In this document: positions 1-11,549 of the stretch, one piece after another
How the letters are laid out: the number at the start of each line of letters is the position of its first letter
Numbering within the stretch: position 1 is the stretch's first letter
Assembly: GCF_921293095.1 (NCBI RefSeq)
Contig: NC_060257.1
Coordinates: 55,526,968 to 55,590,967, forward strand
Source: Ischnura elegans
Taxonomy: Eukaryota; Arthropoda; Insecta; Odonata; Coenagrionidae
DNA length: 64,000 bases
Direction: 5' to 3'
The notes under the pieces: generated by a model
The model's input: only the letters and a program-made list of their open reading frames with translations
What the model was told of the DNA's origin: nothing
Database searches by the model: none
Translations under genes and position numbers: made by a program

Positions 1-1341
1 TTTAAGTCGTTGCAGAAGGGTGGCTTGCACCAATTGCAAATCCCATTCGCCAGAATGTTCTCTGACTTTCCTCCTCACCGACCATAAATGCAAATGACAG
101 AATACCATTAAAAATTTCTTATGGAATGCTTAAGTATTCAACCTTAGACTTTAAAATGGATTACAAGTGCTCAGCAAGATCCCCGGCATTATTTTGTTCC
201 AAAGATCAAAAGGACACTCATTTTATTGAAAGTTCATACATATTTGTAAACCTGTTCATTAAACTTCGTGGGATTTTTTAATAATAGAAACTAACAGTAA
301 CAGAGGCTCCTCATTGGTAAATAGAATGAAGCAAATGTATATTTTTTTCAAATTTCTATTTCACACAATGTTTTAAATTCAAGCATAAATGCTCATCGGG
401 TTTATTGAATTTTTGATTTTCCTTGTTTAATATTCTCATCTCATATCAAGTTTTCCAAAATGTCTTCTTGTTTCCAACTTCGCCTTCATCTCAAAACTGA
501 GCTTGAAGTACATCTGATTTCCATTATTGTTAAATGAGATCATACTTACAATGTCTGCAATCTTCTTTGTTTTACAGTTTTTTTAATGCCAGCTTCATGT
601 GTTTCATTCTAAAATTCTTTACTAGATTTAAACTTCAACTAAAAATATGCATACTGAAGTGATGAGAGAATTTTTATCTTGCAGCACATAAAACCTTACA
701 ATTCAGTCATCAATAATTCTCATCAGGCAGTGCTTCAAATTAGTTATCACAAGTTAAAACAAAATTGGTGAAATTTTTTATTTAACTTAGGGCATGAAAT
801 ATTTGGTCAGATCAGTCCAGCATAAGACCAACCCATCATAAAGCAGGATTCTAATGTATAACGAAGAAATGCACCAAAATGTTACAAAGAAAAAAGTAAA
901 TATCCAAAAGAAGCTGAGTAAAGATGCAATTTTAGTTATTTTCAGAGGGATGAGAGAGAGAGCCACATTTTTAAATATATTAGGAGATAGAGAAAAGTGA
1001 TGAATAAACTCAGGAGTGGAAATAAGATGAGAGCGGAGGTGGGGAAAATAGTGAACTTTGAGCTAGAGAAAATCAGGGACCTGATACAGGGAATACAATG
1101 TGTACAAATGAAATACAAATACATACGCCAAGAACGTACTCCAAAATTGATTTACATTAAAAGGAGAGAGGGACAGTCTAGAGAAAGTCCAGAGCTTCTT
1201 AGGGAGACAAAAAAGAAAACTTACCTCAAGGGATTACATCAAGGCGGTGGTTAATACTCTTTGAAGAAACCTTAGCTTCATTAGGAAGGAGAGGGAAACT
1301 TTTAAGATGCAAGGCAACAAATTCAAGCTCCTCAAAGTCAT
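1..1341. other. No gene recognised; left flank or dynein intron
   Basis: AT-rich sequence without an exon I can defend. It probably lies in an intron of the minus-strand dynein gene, or beyond its visible part. A GA-rich run lies near 950-960. On the minus strand, positions 1-96 have one open frame with a plausible protein-like composition, but it has no clear splice acceptor and I recognise no family, so I make no coding call. Confidence 0.4.
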
Positions 1342-2010
1342 AATAGGGTGGTTTCCTATTATTTTTTTATTGCCTAAATCGAAAGATTATTACTCCTGGA
1401 GTACGTATTTCATGCTTTTAGATTTTTAAATGACGATATCTATTTTTCGCGATTAAATGAAAAGTGAAAATTTTCAAGCGCGCGAAAACGCGACGCGTAA
1501 GTAGGAATGATGGGAAAAAGTCCGTGCGACGCATTTCTGGTTCCCCCTCCCACCTTGTGAGGTGACCTTGATCGAGGCTCTGAGCGCTAATAGGACGCAG
1601 GATGCTAGCGGGTAGCTGAGTACCTTGCTGGATGGTAGCGCTTGGCTTAAAAAAGGTTTATTAATACCTTATCAAACGAAGAAAACTTTCCGACCTAAGC
1701 CAGTTTTAATAGGTGATTATTAAGACATGTTTCCCTGAGCTCTGTGCCTCATGCATGCATTGGTAACCTCAGACGATGTATAACTCCTATCCTCTCGTGT
1801 AGAAACTAGGTCCCTGTGACGTCACGTGGAGTGGAATCGCACGGGCGCCAATCTGGCCTTTTTCAAATGAGGATAAAATTTGACCCTTGCCATTCGTCAA
1901 AACCGGTATTTCAAAAACCAAATAATTTGTGTATTATGAATACACTAATGGTGGGTAACGAATCGCAATCAATGCCTTTCGTTTTCTTTGATGAAGGAAA
2001 CTACCCTATT
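1342..2010 (+). mobile_element. MITE of the AATAGGG family, copy 1
   Basis: A 669-bp repeat that starts AATAGGGTGGTTTCCT and ends AGGAAACTACCCTATT, so its termini are inverted repeats of about 16 bp. Closely related copies lie at 27566-28232 (+), 40289-40933 (+) and 41133-41802 (-). All share a CG-rich block near the first third, a CGTCACG block near the last third, and the same ends. No clear target-site duplication is visible, so the superfamily is not assigned. A 60-70 residue frame near the 3' end recurs in three copies, but it starts with GTG and is explained by DNA conservation. It lies in, or just downstream of, the visible dynein exons. Confidence 0.8.
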
Positions 2011-2623
2011 ATCTCAATGCAAATTTAAGTGACTGAAACTCCTCAAACACTAAACAGAGACATACTCAGACATATAGCTGTCAATACATGGAATAAAAGT
2101 ACTTAATACCAAAAATGGCACCTCAAATAAATTAGCAATTTCAAGATAGGAACTGCTCATGAGAAATGTACTACTTCCAGTGTAACAGGATTTTTTATGA
2201 CCCACAACAGAAATTTTTTGGAAGTCCTATCACAAAGGAAGTAATTCACTTTTCAATATTTTATGCAGCCAGGCTCTTATTCTATCCAATCATGCCTCAA
2301 ATGTGACAGGAAGCCACACTGGCAACAATTCAAAATCATAAATTGAAAATAATATCAGTATTACAAACACCACCAAGATGACAGTAATTTTTTTTACAAC
2401 TGATTGCAGAGGATTAATACCACAAAGAGAAAAAATCAATGCACTTTCCCTTTCTTTCATATGAAAAGAAATGATGCTCAGGAAATGAATTCTTTTATAC
2501 TAGGTGAGAAGGAACCCACCAGATTTTACTTACAAATAGGAGTATAGCTGATTTAACGGTAAACCATGTACAAAAATAGAAACTGTAAATTATATTGTGA
2601 AGCCTAGGCTAAATGAAACACAC

Positions 2624-4455
2624 CTTAAGGTTTGGGACACCTTTAGCTGGGTCCTGCAATACAAAATCCACAACAGCTTTCTTCACTGCAATAAGAAAAT
2701 CCTCACGAATCTCATCAGTCAACTCATCCACTAAAGTTGCCCAGCGATTCTTCAAATGCAATGGTACAAGTCCATAAATGTTCTTAAGCCAAGACACTTC
2801 TATAGGAGCTACATGTATGGTATCAATGCCATGATGAATATAATAATAGTAGCGCAGAATCATTTGCTCTTCTTTATTAGGAATTTGCTGATCAGTTCCA
2901 TCCTAGAAAATTATATATATTAGCTCCGGCAACTTACGCTTTTAATAGTAAACAGAAAATCAAGAAAATTAGATAATTGATCCTTACTCCATCTTTGTAT
3001 AAATCCAGCTCATCCACGTTACACTTAGAATCGCCTTGCAAAATTATTTTAACAAGTTTCTTCCTGAAATTCTCTCTTTCCTTTCTTAGCAGTGCCAATG
3101 GTGAAAGCCTCTTCTAAAATTGATGAAAAATCTTCATCAATAAGAAAGTAACCTTTCTGCCACAAAATATAACTAGGTATATAAAATATAGCCGTTATTC
3201 ATAAGATTGATGAGACATTGAGGGTAGATTTTGACTCAGAATAACACTGTGTTCACAGACTGGTAAACTTGATAAGTTCACCAGTCTATTAAGAAACTAT
3301 TCACTCATTATGTGAAATGACCTAATCCCCTAGACCAAGGGTCTTCAACCTTTTTTTAATGCAAGGGCCAAAAATCGATTTCACATCGCCCTGAAGGACA
3401 CAATGATCCACATCACTTTACCAACACATCATTAAATAATAACAGAAAACTTCAAAATGCAACAATCTTTATAGGTTAAAAAGTTCAATCCATCAATGTG
3501 ATTTTTGACATTGTTTATTTTATATATATATTTGTTTATATAATATTTATTTGTGTCAATTTTTGGTTTTAATTATGTAATTTCAAAGTGTATCTTCTAA
3601 CTAGGTGCCCCTACACCCTTGGAGTGTCGTTTGTGGGCAAAGTGCGATACAGTAATTTCTATAGCCTCTGGGGGCCACAAGAAATTAGCCAGAAGCCCGG
3701 CCATGACACCATCAAATCTTTCTGAAAAATTTTTATTGTAGGAAGGGAATAGGAACACTACATTGAAATCAACTCTGCAATTCAGTTTGTTACAGAGTAA
3801 AATATAAATTCAATTTTTAATGAACTAGCACTGAACAACAGGATTCTAAACTTTATTATGGATCCTTTTGAGCACAATACTGGCAAAGCAAGGGTAAATT
3901 GTGAGGAGCACCAAAATTATGAAATCAAATGAACAGAAAGCTATAAAGCAATGGAAGGACAAACAATTAATTCTTCAAAAAAAGATAAGATGAGAATTCA
4001 TTCATGATAGAATCGAAAAGAACACAGTGAAGGCATTTCTTAGCTCATTAAGGATAGAAAAACTAAAAAAAATAGGATACTGGTGTACCCTAGCATTATT
4101 ACAAGCATTTTTATTTTTATGAGTTATCATTTTCTTTCATTGATACTCATGCACTAACAAAGACCAAAACAGGTCAGCATATAATATAATGTAATAAGAT
4201 TTCAAGTAACAAGCATTGTACACTGCTACTCACAGTGCACCCAACATAGGCTCTACTTATTTTTACCTTTCCATCAGATTTACTATTAGGCATTGGTTCC
4301 CCAGGTCGGTACTGATGCCTTAACTTGGGTTTTTTGCACAAATTTAAGTGCTTAGGTGGCGTAAATAAGTCTGATGGAAGAGAATTCATTTCAGGAGACG
4401 ACTTTTTTCCTAGAAAATCTTGTCTTTTTGGAGTCTTCCTTCGCTGCTTATCCAT
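2624..4455 (-). CDS. Axonemal dynein heavy chain (DNAH3/7/12 group), first three coding exons
   Basis: Three exons join in phase on the minus strand: 4455-4267, 3113-2988 and 2902-2624, each bounded by GT/AG. They give about 198 residues. The ATG at 4455-4453 opens a basic, proline-rich leader. Exon 2 has a charged helix (RKERENFRKKLVKII). Exon 3 carries the motif RYYYYIHHGIDTIHVAP, then a segment ending AVKKAVVDFVLQDP. This is the conserved N-terminal tail signature of single-headed inner-arm dynein heavy chains such as DNAH7, DNAH12 and DNAH3. In that family the tail binds intermediate and light chains, and the motor (AAA+ ring, stalk) lies more than 1,000 residues further on. The rest of the gene must continue to the left. 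I found no further exon in 1-2623. The exact paralogue cannot be fixed from the tail alone. The gene is head-to-head with LRRC49. Confidence 0.82.
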
Positions 4456-4766
4456 ATTAATGCTGTGAAGAACAATTATCAGTTATACAATATTCAACGT
4501 TTTCCGACTCTACTTTTAGGAATATTGGCATGATGGGAGTAATATTAACTTTGCAATATTCCACACATTTTAAAAAATAACCTCATCACTTTCCACACAA
4601 ACTGCATCATTATCAAGGCTTATTCCAGCCAAAAGGAAGTTACGATTTATAATGACATAGTTAGAGCTGTAACAAGGCAGATTAATTGTAAAAAATAAAT
4701 AAAAAGTTCAGTGGAATACCACAAATATATTATTACTCTCATTATTTGCACAAGAATATCAAAGTA

Positions 4767-5384
4767 CAGTAGATTCCGTTTAATGAGTCCACCGGTTACT
4801 TGGGGCAGCCGCTTAATTGGGGTAGATCTTGAAGAACAGAACCCAATAGAGGAATATCCCAGAGTATTCTCCGCTTAACTGGGACAGCATGCCGCTTTAT
4901 TGGGCCATGAGTTGGCAACATAGACTATACTCGCAACGAAATTAAATATTTTTGTTTTCAGAATATGTACTATTTCTTTTATATTTTCCTCCTTTGATTT
5001 ACTCTTATTTTTCACAGATGTTCCTATTCTTGCCCTATTTTTAAAGCTCTTATTGTAATACTATTCGCAAGAGAATAGGACTTTTCTTTAATAGGACTTC
5101 GTAATAGACATTCATTCAGCGTCGCTTGAGCCTGTGAAAAATTATTTTAACTAAATTGTTTTAATTCTTAAAAATGATAATAAATAACTAAAATCGCTGA
5201 CTTATTAATCAAATTAATAGTTTAATAAACTTATGTAACTTATGTTGCATTATAAACATTCTTTAGTCTTCTTTCTATCATTTTAATGTTTGTTTATGCC
5301 CATATACAGGATAGTTTGGGGCAGCCGCTTAGTTGGGGCAAAGTGCACAAGTCCCGATAAGTCCCAATTAACCGGAATCTACTG
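4767..5384. mobile_element. Tigger/pogo-like MITE
   Basis: Starts CAGTAGATTCCGTTTAAT and ends with its near inverse (ATTAACCGGAATCTACTG), flanked by TA at 4765-4766 and 5385-5386. Both ends also carry internal copies of a GGGGCAGCCGCTTA motif. TA duplication plus CAGT termini are typical of pogo/Tigger elements of the Tc1-mariner superfamily. No transposase is seen, so it is non-autonomous. Confidence 0.75.
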
Positions 5385-5429
5385 TATTAATATCCAGAAA
5401 TTTTTCTTTCATCCGCCTGTTTTTTTCAT

Positions 5430-6365
5430 TTTATATTTGGAAGTCGTTCATCAAAAACAAAGTAGAGGTGATAAAATCAAGACCTAACTGTGAAGAAGCA
5501 AAAATTAAGGAAGGAGTGAGACAAGGCTGTGCTTTGTCATCTATAATTTTTAACATTCACACCAAGAAAGGGTTAATGAAATCAAAGAACAGGGCTCAGG
5601 AGTAAATATCCATGGAGAACAAATTAGGATGCTAAGATTTTCCAACGACATAGCCATCATTGCAGAGACAGAGATTTGAAAAAGATTTTGATAAATATGG
5701 GTAAAGTGATGGGCAAATATCAGTTGAAAACAAGTGCAACAAAAATGAAGATATTAGTATGCAGCAGAAGAGAAGAAGTCAATACTAACACTAAAATAGG
5801 GAAACAAAATCTGAAAAAGGTGGACGAATTCTATTATGTATTTGGGAAGCAGGATAACTAGCAATGGGAGAAGCAGGAAAGAAATTATTAGCAGAATATA
5901 CAGTACTGCTTGTAGCAGGACACTTAAACATGGAATTAAAGATACAATTTATAAGAACCTACATTTGGAGTATACTTCTAAACAGAAGTGATGCATGGAA
6001 AATGACAGCAGCAGAGAAAGCAAGGATAGAGGCCTTCGAAATATGGTGCTCCATAAGAATAATAGGGATCAATTGGATAGACCAAGTAAGTAATGAGGAA
6101 GTCCTAAGAAGAGTAGAAGAGAAGGGAAGCCTCATGAAAACATTAATAAGAAGACGGAAGAACCGTATAGGCCTCATCTTGAGACATGATGGCCTAATGA
6201 TGACAATCGTCGAGGGATAAGTACATGACAAGAACGGAAAACGAAGACCTCTCATGAAATAGATAGAACAGATAAAGACAGATGTGAAAGAGAAGAAATA
6301 TGTAGGTGTGTAAAGATTGGTCGATAGGAGAATTGACTATAGAGCTGCATCAACCCAATCTTAGG
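5430..6365 (+). mobile_element. RTE-type LINE remnant, RT to 3' end
   Basis: Translation in shifting frames gives reverse-transcriptase blocks in order: EGVRQGCALSSIIFN (near 5510), LRFSNDIAIIAETE in place of the usual FADD block (near 5635), TKILVCSRREE, KKVDEFYYV, IRTYIWSILLNRSDAWKM, IEAFEIWCSIRIIGINWID, SNEEVLRRVEEKGSLMKTL and DRRIDYRAASTQS near 6350. This order matches the RT and C-terminal region of RTE/BovB-like LINEs. The 5' part (endonuclease) is missing. At least three frameshifts separate the blocks, and the catalytic YADD has become FSND, so it is dead. No clear tail or target-site duplication was found. Confidence 0.85.
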
Positions 6366-6849
6366 AATGTTGACCAGTGATGGTAATAGCAGGGTTTTCT
6401 GTAAATATGAAATTCTTACTATGGATTTGGGGTGATCAAGAAAGTTAACTGTTTGTTGCATTCCATTTCTACTTTAGGTTATCTTGGGATGTTGAGAGTT
6501 GAAAAGATTCAAAAAGTTATCTCATTGTCAGACACATCTGGTCCATTAGCAGATGATGTCATCAACATAACAATACCAAAACAAAGCGTTATATAAGATG
6601 GAATGTGCGGAATTGGTATTCTAAATTGTCAAGATTTATTTCAGCTAATACAGGTGAAGGCAGGGATCTCATGGCAAGGCCATCTGTTTGGTGATAAAAA
6701 TTCTTATTGTACAGAAAATAATTTTGGTCAGCATACAGTTCCATGAGTAGATGAAGTTCATTAGCAACCAGTGTCTACATTGAAATCTCTCAGAAAATTT
6801 TTAGTAAGTTACAAGGTATTTTGAATTGGCACAGAAGTAAATAGATTTA

Positions 6850-7426
6850 AAGTATACCAGGACTAGCCGCAATTATAACTTTTACGGGAGTCACCCGCAA
6901 TGCACAATTGTGCGAAAGATCCATAGAGAAAAAATCATCGGCCATGACCGGGATTCGAACCCAGATTCCAGTCAAGTGCTTTAGCCAGTTAAGCTACCAA
7001 GGCATCCTTCTTCCCTGTGGACACTACCGGACAAGGTGTTGCTGGACTGCTGAGCATGTGATGCCACCAGCAGTCCAAATAGTGCATACAGCGCCACAGC
7101 TGGAGAGCAGGCCCGGACATAGAACACAAAGAGGTACAAAGAGAACACAAAGAAGAGACCAAAACTAGTCAAGAGCGATCACCTCTTTGTGTTCTATGTC
7201 TGGGCCTGCTCTCTGGCTGTGGCGCTGTGCGCACTATTTGGACTGCTTGTGGCATCATATGCTCAGCAGTCCAGCAACACCTTGTCCGGTAGTGTCCACA
7301 AATATCCACAGGGAAGAATGACGCCTCGGTAACTTAACTGGCTAAAGCACTCGACCAGAAATCGGGGGATCCAGGTTTGAATCCCGTTCAAGGCAGATGA
7401 TTTTTTCTCTGTGGATCTTTTACACG
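6850..7426. mobile_element. tRNA-like repeat, inverted dimer (copy A) with 12-bp direct repeats
   Basis: Two head-to-head copies of one repeat form a near-palindrome of about 577 bp centred near 7150. Each arm has a tRNA-like core: minus strand about 6940-7013, plus strand 7323-7395. The core has a B-box-like GGTTYGAATCCCG, a CTCGA/TCGGG anticodon stem and a GGA anticodon position (AGA in the plus arm). The dimer starts AAGTATACCAGGACTAG (a 3' end in reverse) and stops at GGATCTTTTACACG. The perfect direct repeat taaatagattta flanks it at 6838-6849 and 7427-7438. It is a tRNA-derived, SINE-like family, but the tRNA-like core sits mid-element, not at the 5' end. The cores are antisense and sense parts of a repeat, not functional tRNA genes: position 33 is C, and the acceptor stem has mismatches. 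Confidence 0.85.
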
Positions 7427-7438
7427 TAAATAGATTTA

Positions 7439-9192
7439 TCGCCTCAATTCACACACGATGATATTCCAAATTGAATACAATCTTTAGACAATTATCTGGT
7501 TTTCAGCAAAATATGCATAACATTAAGAACTCGATCATTTTGACACAGAACCTTCAACATTACCTCTCAACTCCATGCTAGTTTCTTTTTCTATGAAAAT
7601 TCTGTCTACTTGAATAATATGATTATCAAGAAAGCAGAATAATTGGTTTAGGATACTGATTAAGTCATCAATTACCTTTGATCTCTAAAATGATCCACTT
7701 GAAATGTTGTATATATTACACTGTGGGCTTCTTGCTTATTTTATGACTAGCACCTTGCCATTTTGAAATAGCAACATTTTGATGGATTGACAAGTAGAAT
7801 TTGAGTGATGTAATATCAAAGAAGAGATTCTATTTCTACCTCAGTCACTAGACAAATTACATCCCAATGAAAACTTTGTTTGTTTACATAACACATTTAC
7901 CACAGAGAAATTCTTGTAATAAAATCAGATGCAAATAAAACACTACTAGTTGTCAAGGAAATTTGAATTTGTTGATAGAAAAACTTAAGAGATTTTTTTT
8001 CCTCTGCCAAAAAAAACTACACACAAAACCCCTAGTAAATAAAAAAGGAAATAAAATAAATAATAAAATAAAATTGGATTGAAAACTTGAAAGCCAAAAT
8101 GAGCAACAAAAACTAAAAAGATAAAATAAATAAAAGAAAACACTTAAAAGAAATCTGAATTTATTAAACCACGTAGACTATGTACAAATCATATGCATAA
8201 AATAAAAATAGTAATTAAGAAAAAAATTAAATAAATAAACATTAATCATAGCCTCAAGATCCACAAGAAACAAAAGTTTGAGGAACATAGCGATGCTGCA
8301 AAAACTTAAGATTATTAAACCTTGCTTTTGACTTTCAAATAAAAAATAAATGTTACCTAAAAAGAAATAAAAATTTGATAAAAAATTTGGTAAAGGGCCC
8401 AAGCACAGGAGGCAAAGTGAAAAAAATATGACTCATTTCTTAACTAAATTAATTACAATTCAAACGAAACATACCAAGAAAAAAAAAAACCATAAGAAAA
8501 AGTTATTTGAGTCATTATGTTAGATTGAGAAATCAGAAGTAAAAATATTTGCTGCAATTTCAATAATATAAACAATTAGGTATTTATACTTCATTGGAAA
8601 GAAGATATCCAACAGTTTGTGTAAAATTAGAGCTTTGAGAACACCAAACCCCTGGAGTCGAGTATGACGCAATTAAGTTTTCAACACTATCATAGTATGG
8701 TTTTCTTGGCTCTACAGTACACTATTAGAGCAATTATATTTTACAAATTTTATCATCTCAAAAAGAATACCCTTGTTTTTAACTGAATACTTCAGATATT
8801 TTGAAGCCAACCAAGCCCTTATTTTGATGGTTAGGTGAAGATATGAGAGAGCAATTCGAGTGTACAATGTTTACCCCAGGACCCAGACTTTCATGGGGTT
8901 AACCTCCTTCAAGGCAGCAACACGAAAGAAACAACCAACCAAACCTTGTGACCAAATGAAATAACTCAAATTTCTCTGAAGGCAACGTAAACTAAGCTCA
9001 GGATTCCAAGAGCAATGAGTCCCGTTGCCTATACACCCACCTCGTGCTACAAGTGTCAGATGGTGCCTGTGTTATGTGACCACAGAACAGCATCATGCAG
9101 CCCTTGTCTCCTATGCAACTTGTGTGAAACTCATCTGCGTGTGGCTGAGTGCTTAACAATGTAGATCCCAAGTACCACAAAGTGATTTGACC
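7439..9192. other. Intergenic, no gene or repeat recognised
   Basis: AT-rich spacer between the dynein and LRRC49 genes. Positions 7985-8160 are strongly A-rich. Short open frames here have no family resemblance and no splice context. Confidence 0.5.
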
Positions 9193-9200
9193 CATCCTAG

Positions 9201-9499
9201 CAGTGGTGCAGCAATGGGGGGGGGGGGGTTAGGGGGATAAAACCCCCCCAGAGCTCAGAGAAATTTTTAAATTTAATCCATTTTACTTAATGGATTAGCA
9301 TTAGCTATAGAATAGTGTTAGGATAAATCAAATATCCCTCAGAAAGCCATAAAACTGGCCATTTTGAAGTATAAATCTTTTTCTGGTGGAGGACCCCCAC
9401 AACTCCTACTTACCCTGGCAGGTATGCAGTACCCCCACACCCCAGAGTATTAGTTGCTCCTAAAATCCCCCCTAGCCTTAATTCTTAGCTGTGCCCCTG
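9201..9499 (-). mobile_element. hAT MITE, CAGGGGCGCAGC family, copy 1
   Basis: A 299-bp element starting CAGTGGTGCAGC and ending GCTGTGCCCCTG, flanked by a perfect 8-bp duplication, catcctag (9193-9200 and 9500-9507). An 8-bp duplication with CA..TG ends is the hAT signature. Relatives lie at 28545-28835 and 49837-50139 in the opposite orientation. A G-tract follows one terminus. Confidence 0.9.
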
Positions 9500-9507
9500 C
9501 ATCCTAG

Positions 9508-11549
9508 TACAACAATTTCTCAGATAAGACCTCTGCAGATTTCACGACGTGCAGCCACAGATGCAAGATAACAGGAAACCAGCACTTAGTGTGACCTTTT
9601 CAACCTCTTTCATTAGACTATAGAAACCAAAGCAAGGCTTCCCTCTGCCCCACCTTCCCTCTACTTTTATGATAGAATTTACCACAGATTTTTTAACATT
9701 CTCTGAAAAACATTTTGGATTTGGGCTAAGACACTCAAAGAGTGACAAAGCAAAATTTATTTCCCTGTGACAAGACACATATAAGTGAGGCCATCCATAT
9801 ATAGTCCGAAAATAGAACAGTAAATTTCCCACACAATTCTCTCTGGTCAACCGAACCAAATAGGATTGCCAGGAAAACAATGGCAGAAAGGAAAGTCAAC
9901 AAGTGGCCAGGCAGGACTTGGGAATCGAGCATGGGAAACTCTGACCCAGCTAGAAACCAACGCTTGGACATTAATTTACTTCAACTAGTAACGACCACTC
10001 AACAGTGCTGCTTTGGAAATTGGGAGAATCATCTGAAGAAAGTTGGCAACAGAACAGCTCCACAATGCACACACAACCAAAACTGTCAGCAGTGAATGAT
10101 GACCGTCAGAAAAAGACAGCCATTTCAGAGAGGAATAAAAAATAGGCAAACAGCGTAACAAAATAGTGAACATTTTTCATCCAATATGATTAAGCAACTG
10201 ACAGGCATTTACCCGAAACTCGCAGTCGCACTGGTGCTATGAGACTATCGTTGATTGCCACTTCGAGTAATTCTAAAAGCGTCCTGACTACAGCCACTTG
10301 ATAACATTACCTTAAATGGCGGCACAAAATAAACTTAAAATAACCAACAACACCTTGCCACCTTTGCAAGATGCGCAAGCTTTCACGGTTGCCATGGCAT
10401 CCAGGTAAAGAAATAACTGTACCGAAAAATTTACTGCCTTCGACTTGGAAGACAATCACATGGACGACATTACTAGCGACAAAAGAATAATTTTCCTAGG
10501 CAAATTTTAAAAATTAGATACATATCTAAATATCGAAGAACAAGTATGCGATCCGCATCGGAAGCTCTAGAAGCCTGTTGAAATTTTGCGCTAGTCTAAA
10601 GAACCAATACCATTGATTTCCATGCGAAATTTTACGTATTTCTACTGTACCTTATAAACGCTCGAAAAAAAATCGTAAAGGACACTACTAAGGCAATGAA
10701 TGAATTACCACATGGCCCTGACATCCCATTACATTGACGGGTATGTTGCTTAGAATTCACGATGATATAAAACGTACCCGAAAGAGACTAAAAATTTAAG
10801 AAAAAAACTACTTTACTTCTGAACTCTTGGTTTTATTCTTCGCAGTAACTCTTTCTTACCTTCAACGCAATAAAACATAAATTCGCCGTCCATGTTTCCC
10901 GCTATCCGTGGATTCTACCCAACTCCGCACATGACTGAACTCTCCAACTCTCTTGATTGATGCATTTGTAACACTAATTTCCTGAACATTTTATATACCC
11001 TCTAAAATTACAATGCCACGGTCAAATACAAGAAAGTTCTTGCTCAAATATGTGCCCGTGAATGATGCAAACAAGTAAATCTACGATGCAGGTTAAGCCA
11101 ACGCAGATTTCCTAAGATTTCTATCAAAGGAGAAACCAATATAAACGATGGTCAACTGCATAATACGTAATTTTGAATAGTTAAAGCAATAAATACGGAC
11201 AAAAGAGTTAATATACCACGTGAAACATTAAACCCACGAAAACATGGCGCCAAATCCTCTTTAAATTCCGGAAGGAAAGACTTTCTTCAAAAGAGTACTC
11301 ATGATTCTGAAGATGAATCCTTGGTTTACAATATTGTAAGCCATCCTGACGTAAGATAAATATTATAGTGAAACTTTTTACATTTTTATTCACAGATTAT
11401 CTTTTTTAAACTATTTAAGGTCATATAACTAAGTTATAAAATTGTTTCTATCTTGACGCAAGAGTTGTTTACATTTCCTGCTGGCTACCGTCTGCTTTGA
11501 AATTTTGTTTTGATATGATTATGTTTTACTAGAAATCCCAACTGAGTTG
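9508..11549. other. Intergenic upstream of LRRC49
   Basis: No exon or repeat is recognised. The stretch contains the unidentified promoter and any 5' untranslated exon of LRRC49. Open frames in 9540-10170 overlap on both strands and show no family motif. Confidence 0.45.

Noticed and set aside
1-96. Open minus-strand frame with protein-like composition (SGEWDLQLVQATLLQRL)
   Set aside because: No clear splice acceptor, no family recognised, and cut by the window edge. It could be an exon or chance.
1816-2028. Recurring 60-70 residue frame in three copies of the AATAGGG MITE
   Set aside because: Starts with GTG, and its conservation is explained by DNA identity among repeat copies.
3345-3735. 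Sequence opening CAAGGGTCTTCAACC, like a hAT-derived MITE
   Set aside because: No second terminus or flanking duplication found.
6940-7395. Possible functional tRNA-Ser genes
   Set aside because: The cores lie inside dispersed repeats, have C at position 33 and mismatched acceptor stems, and occur in sense and antisense. They are repeat parts.
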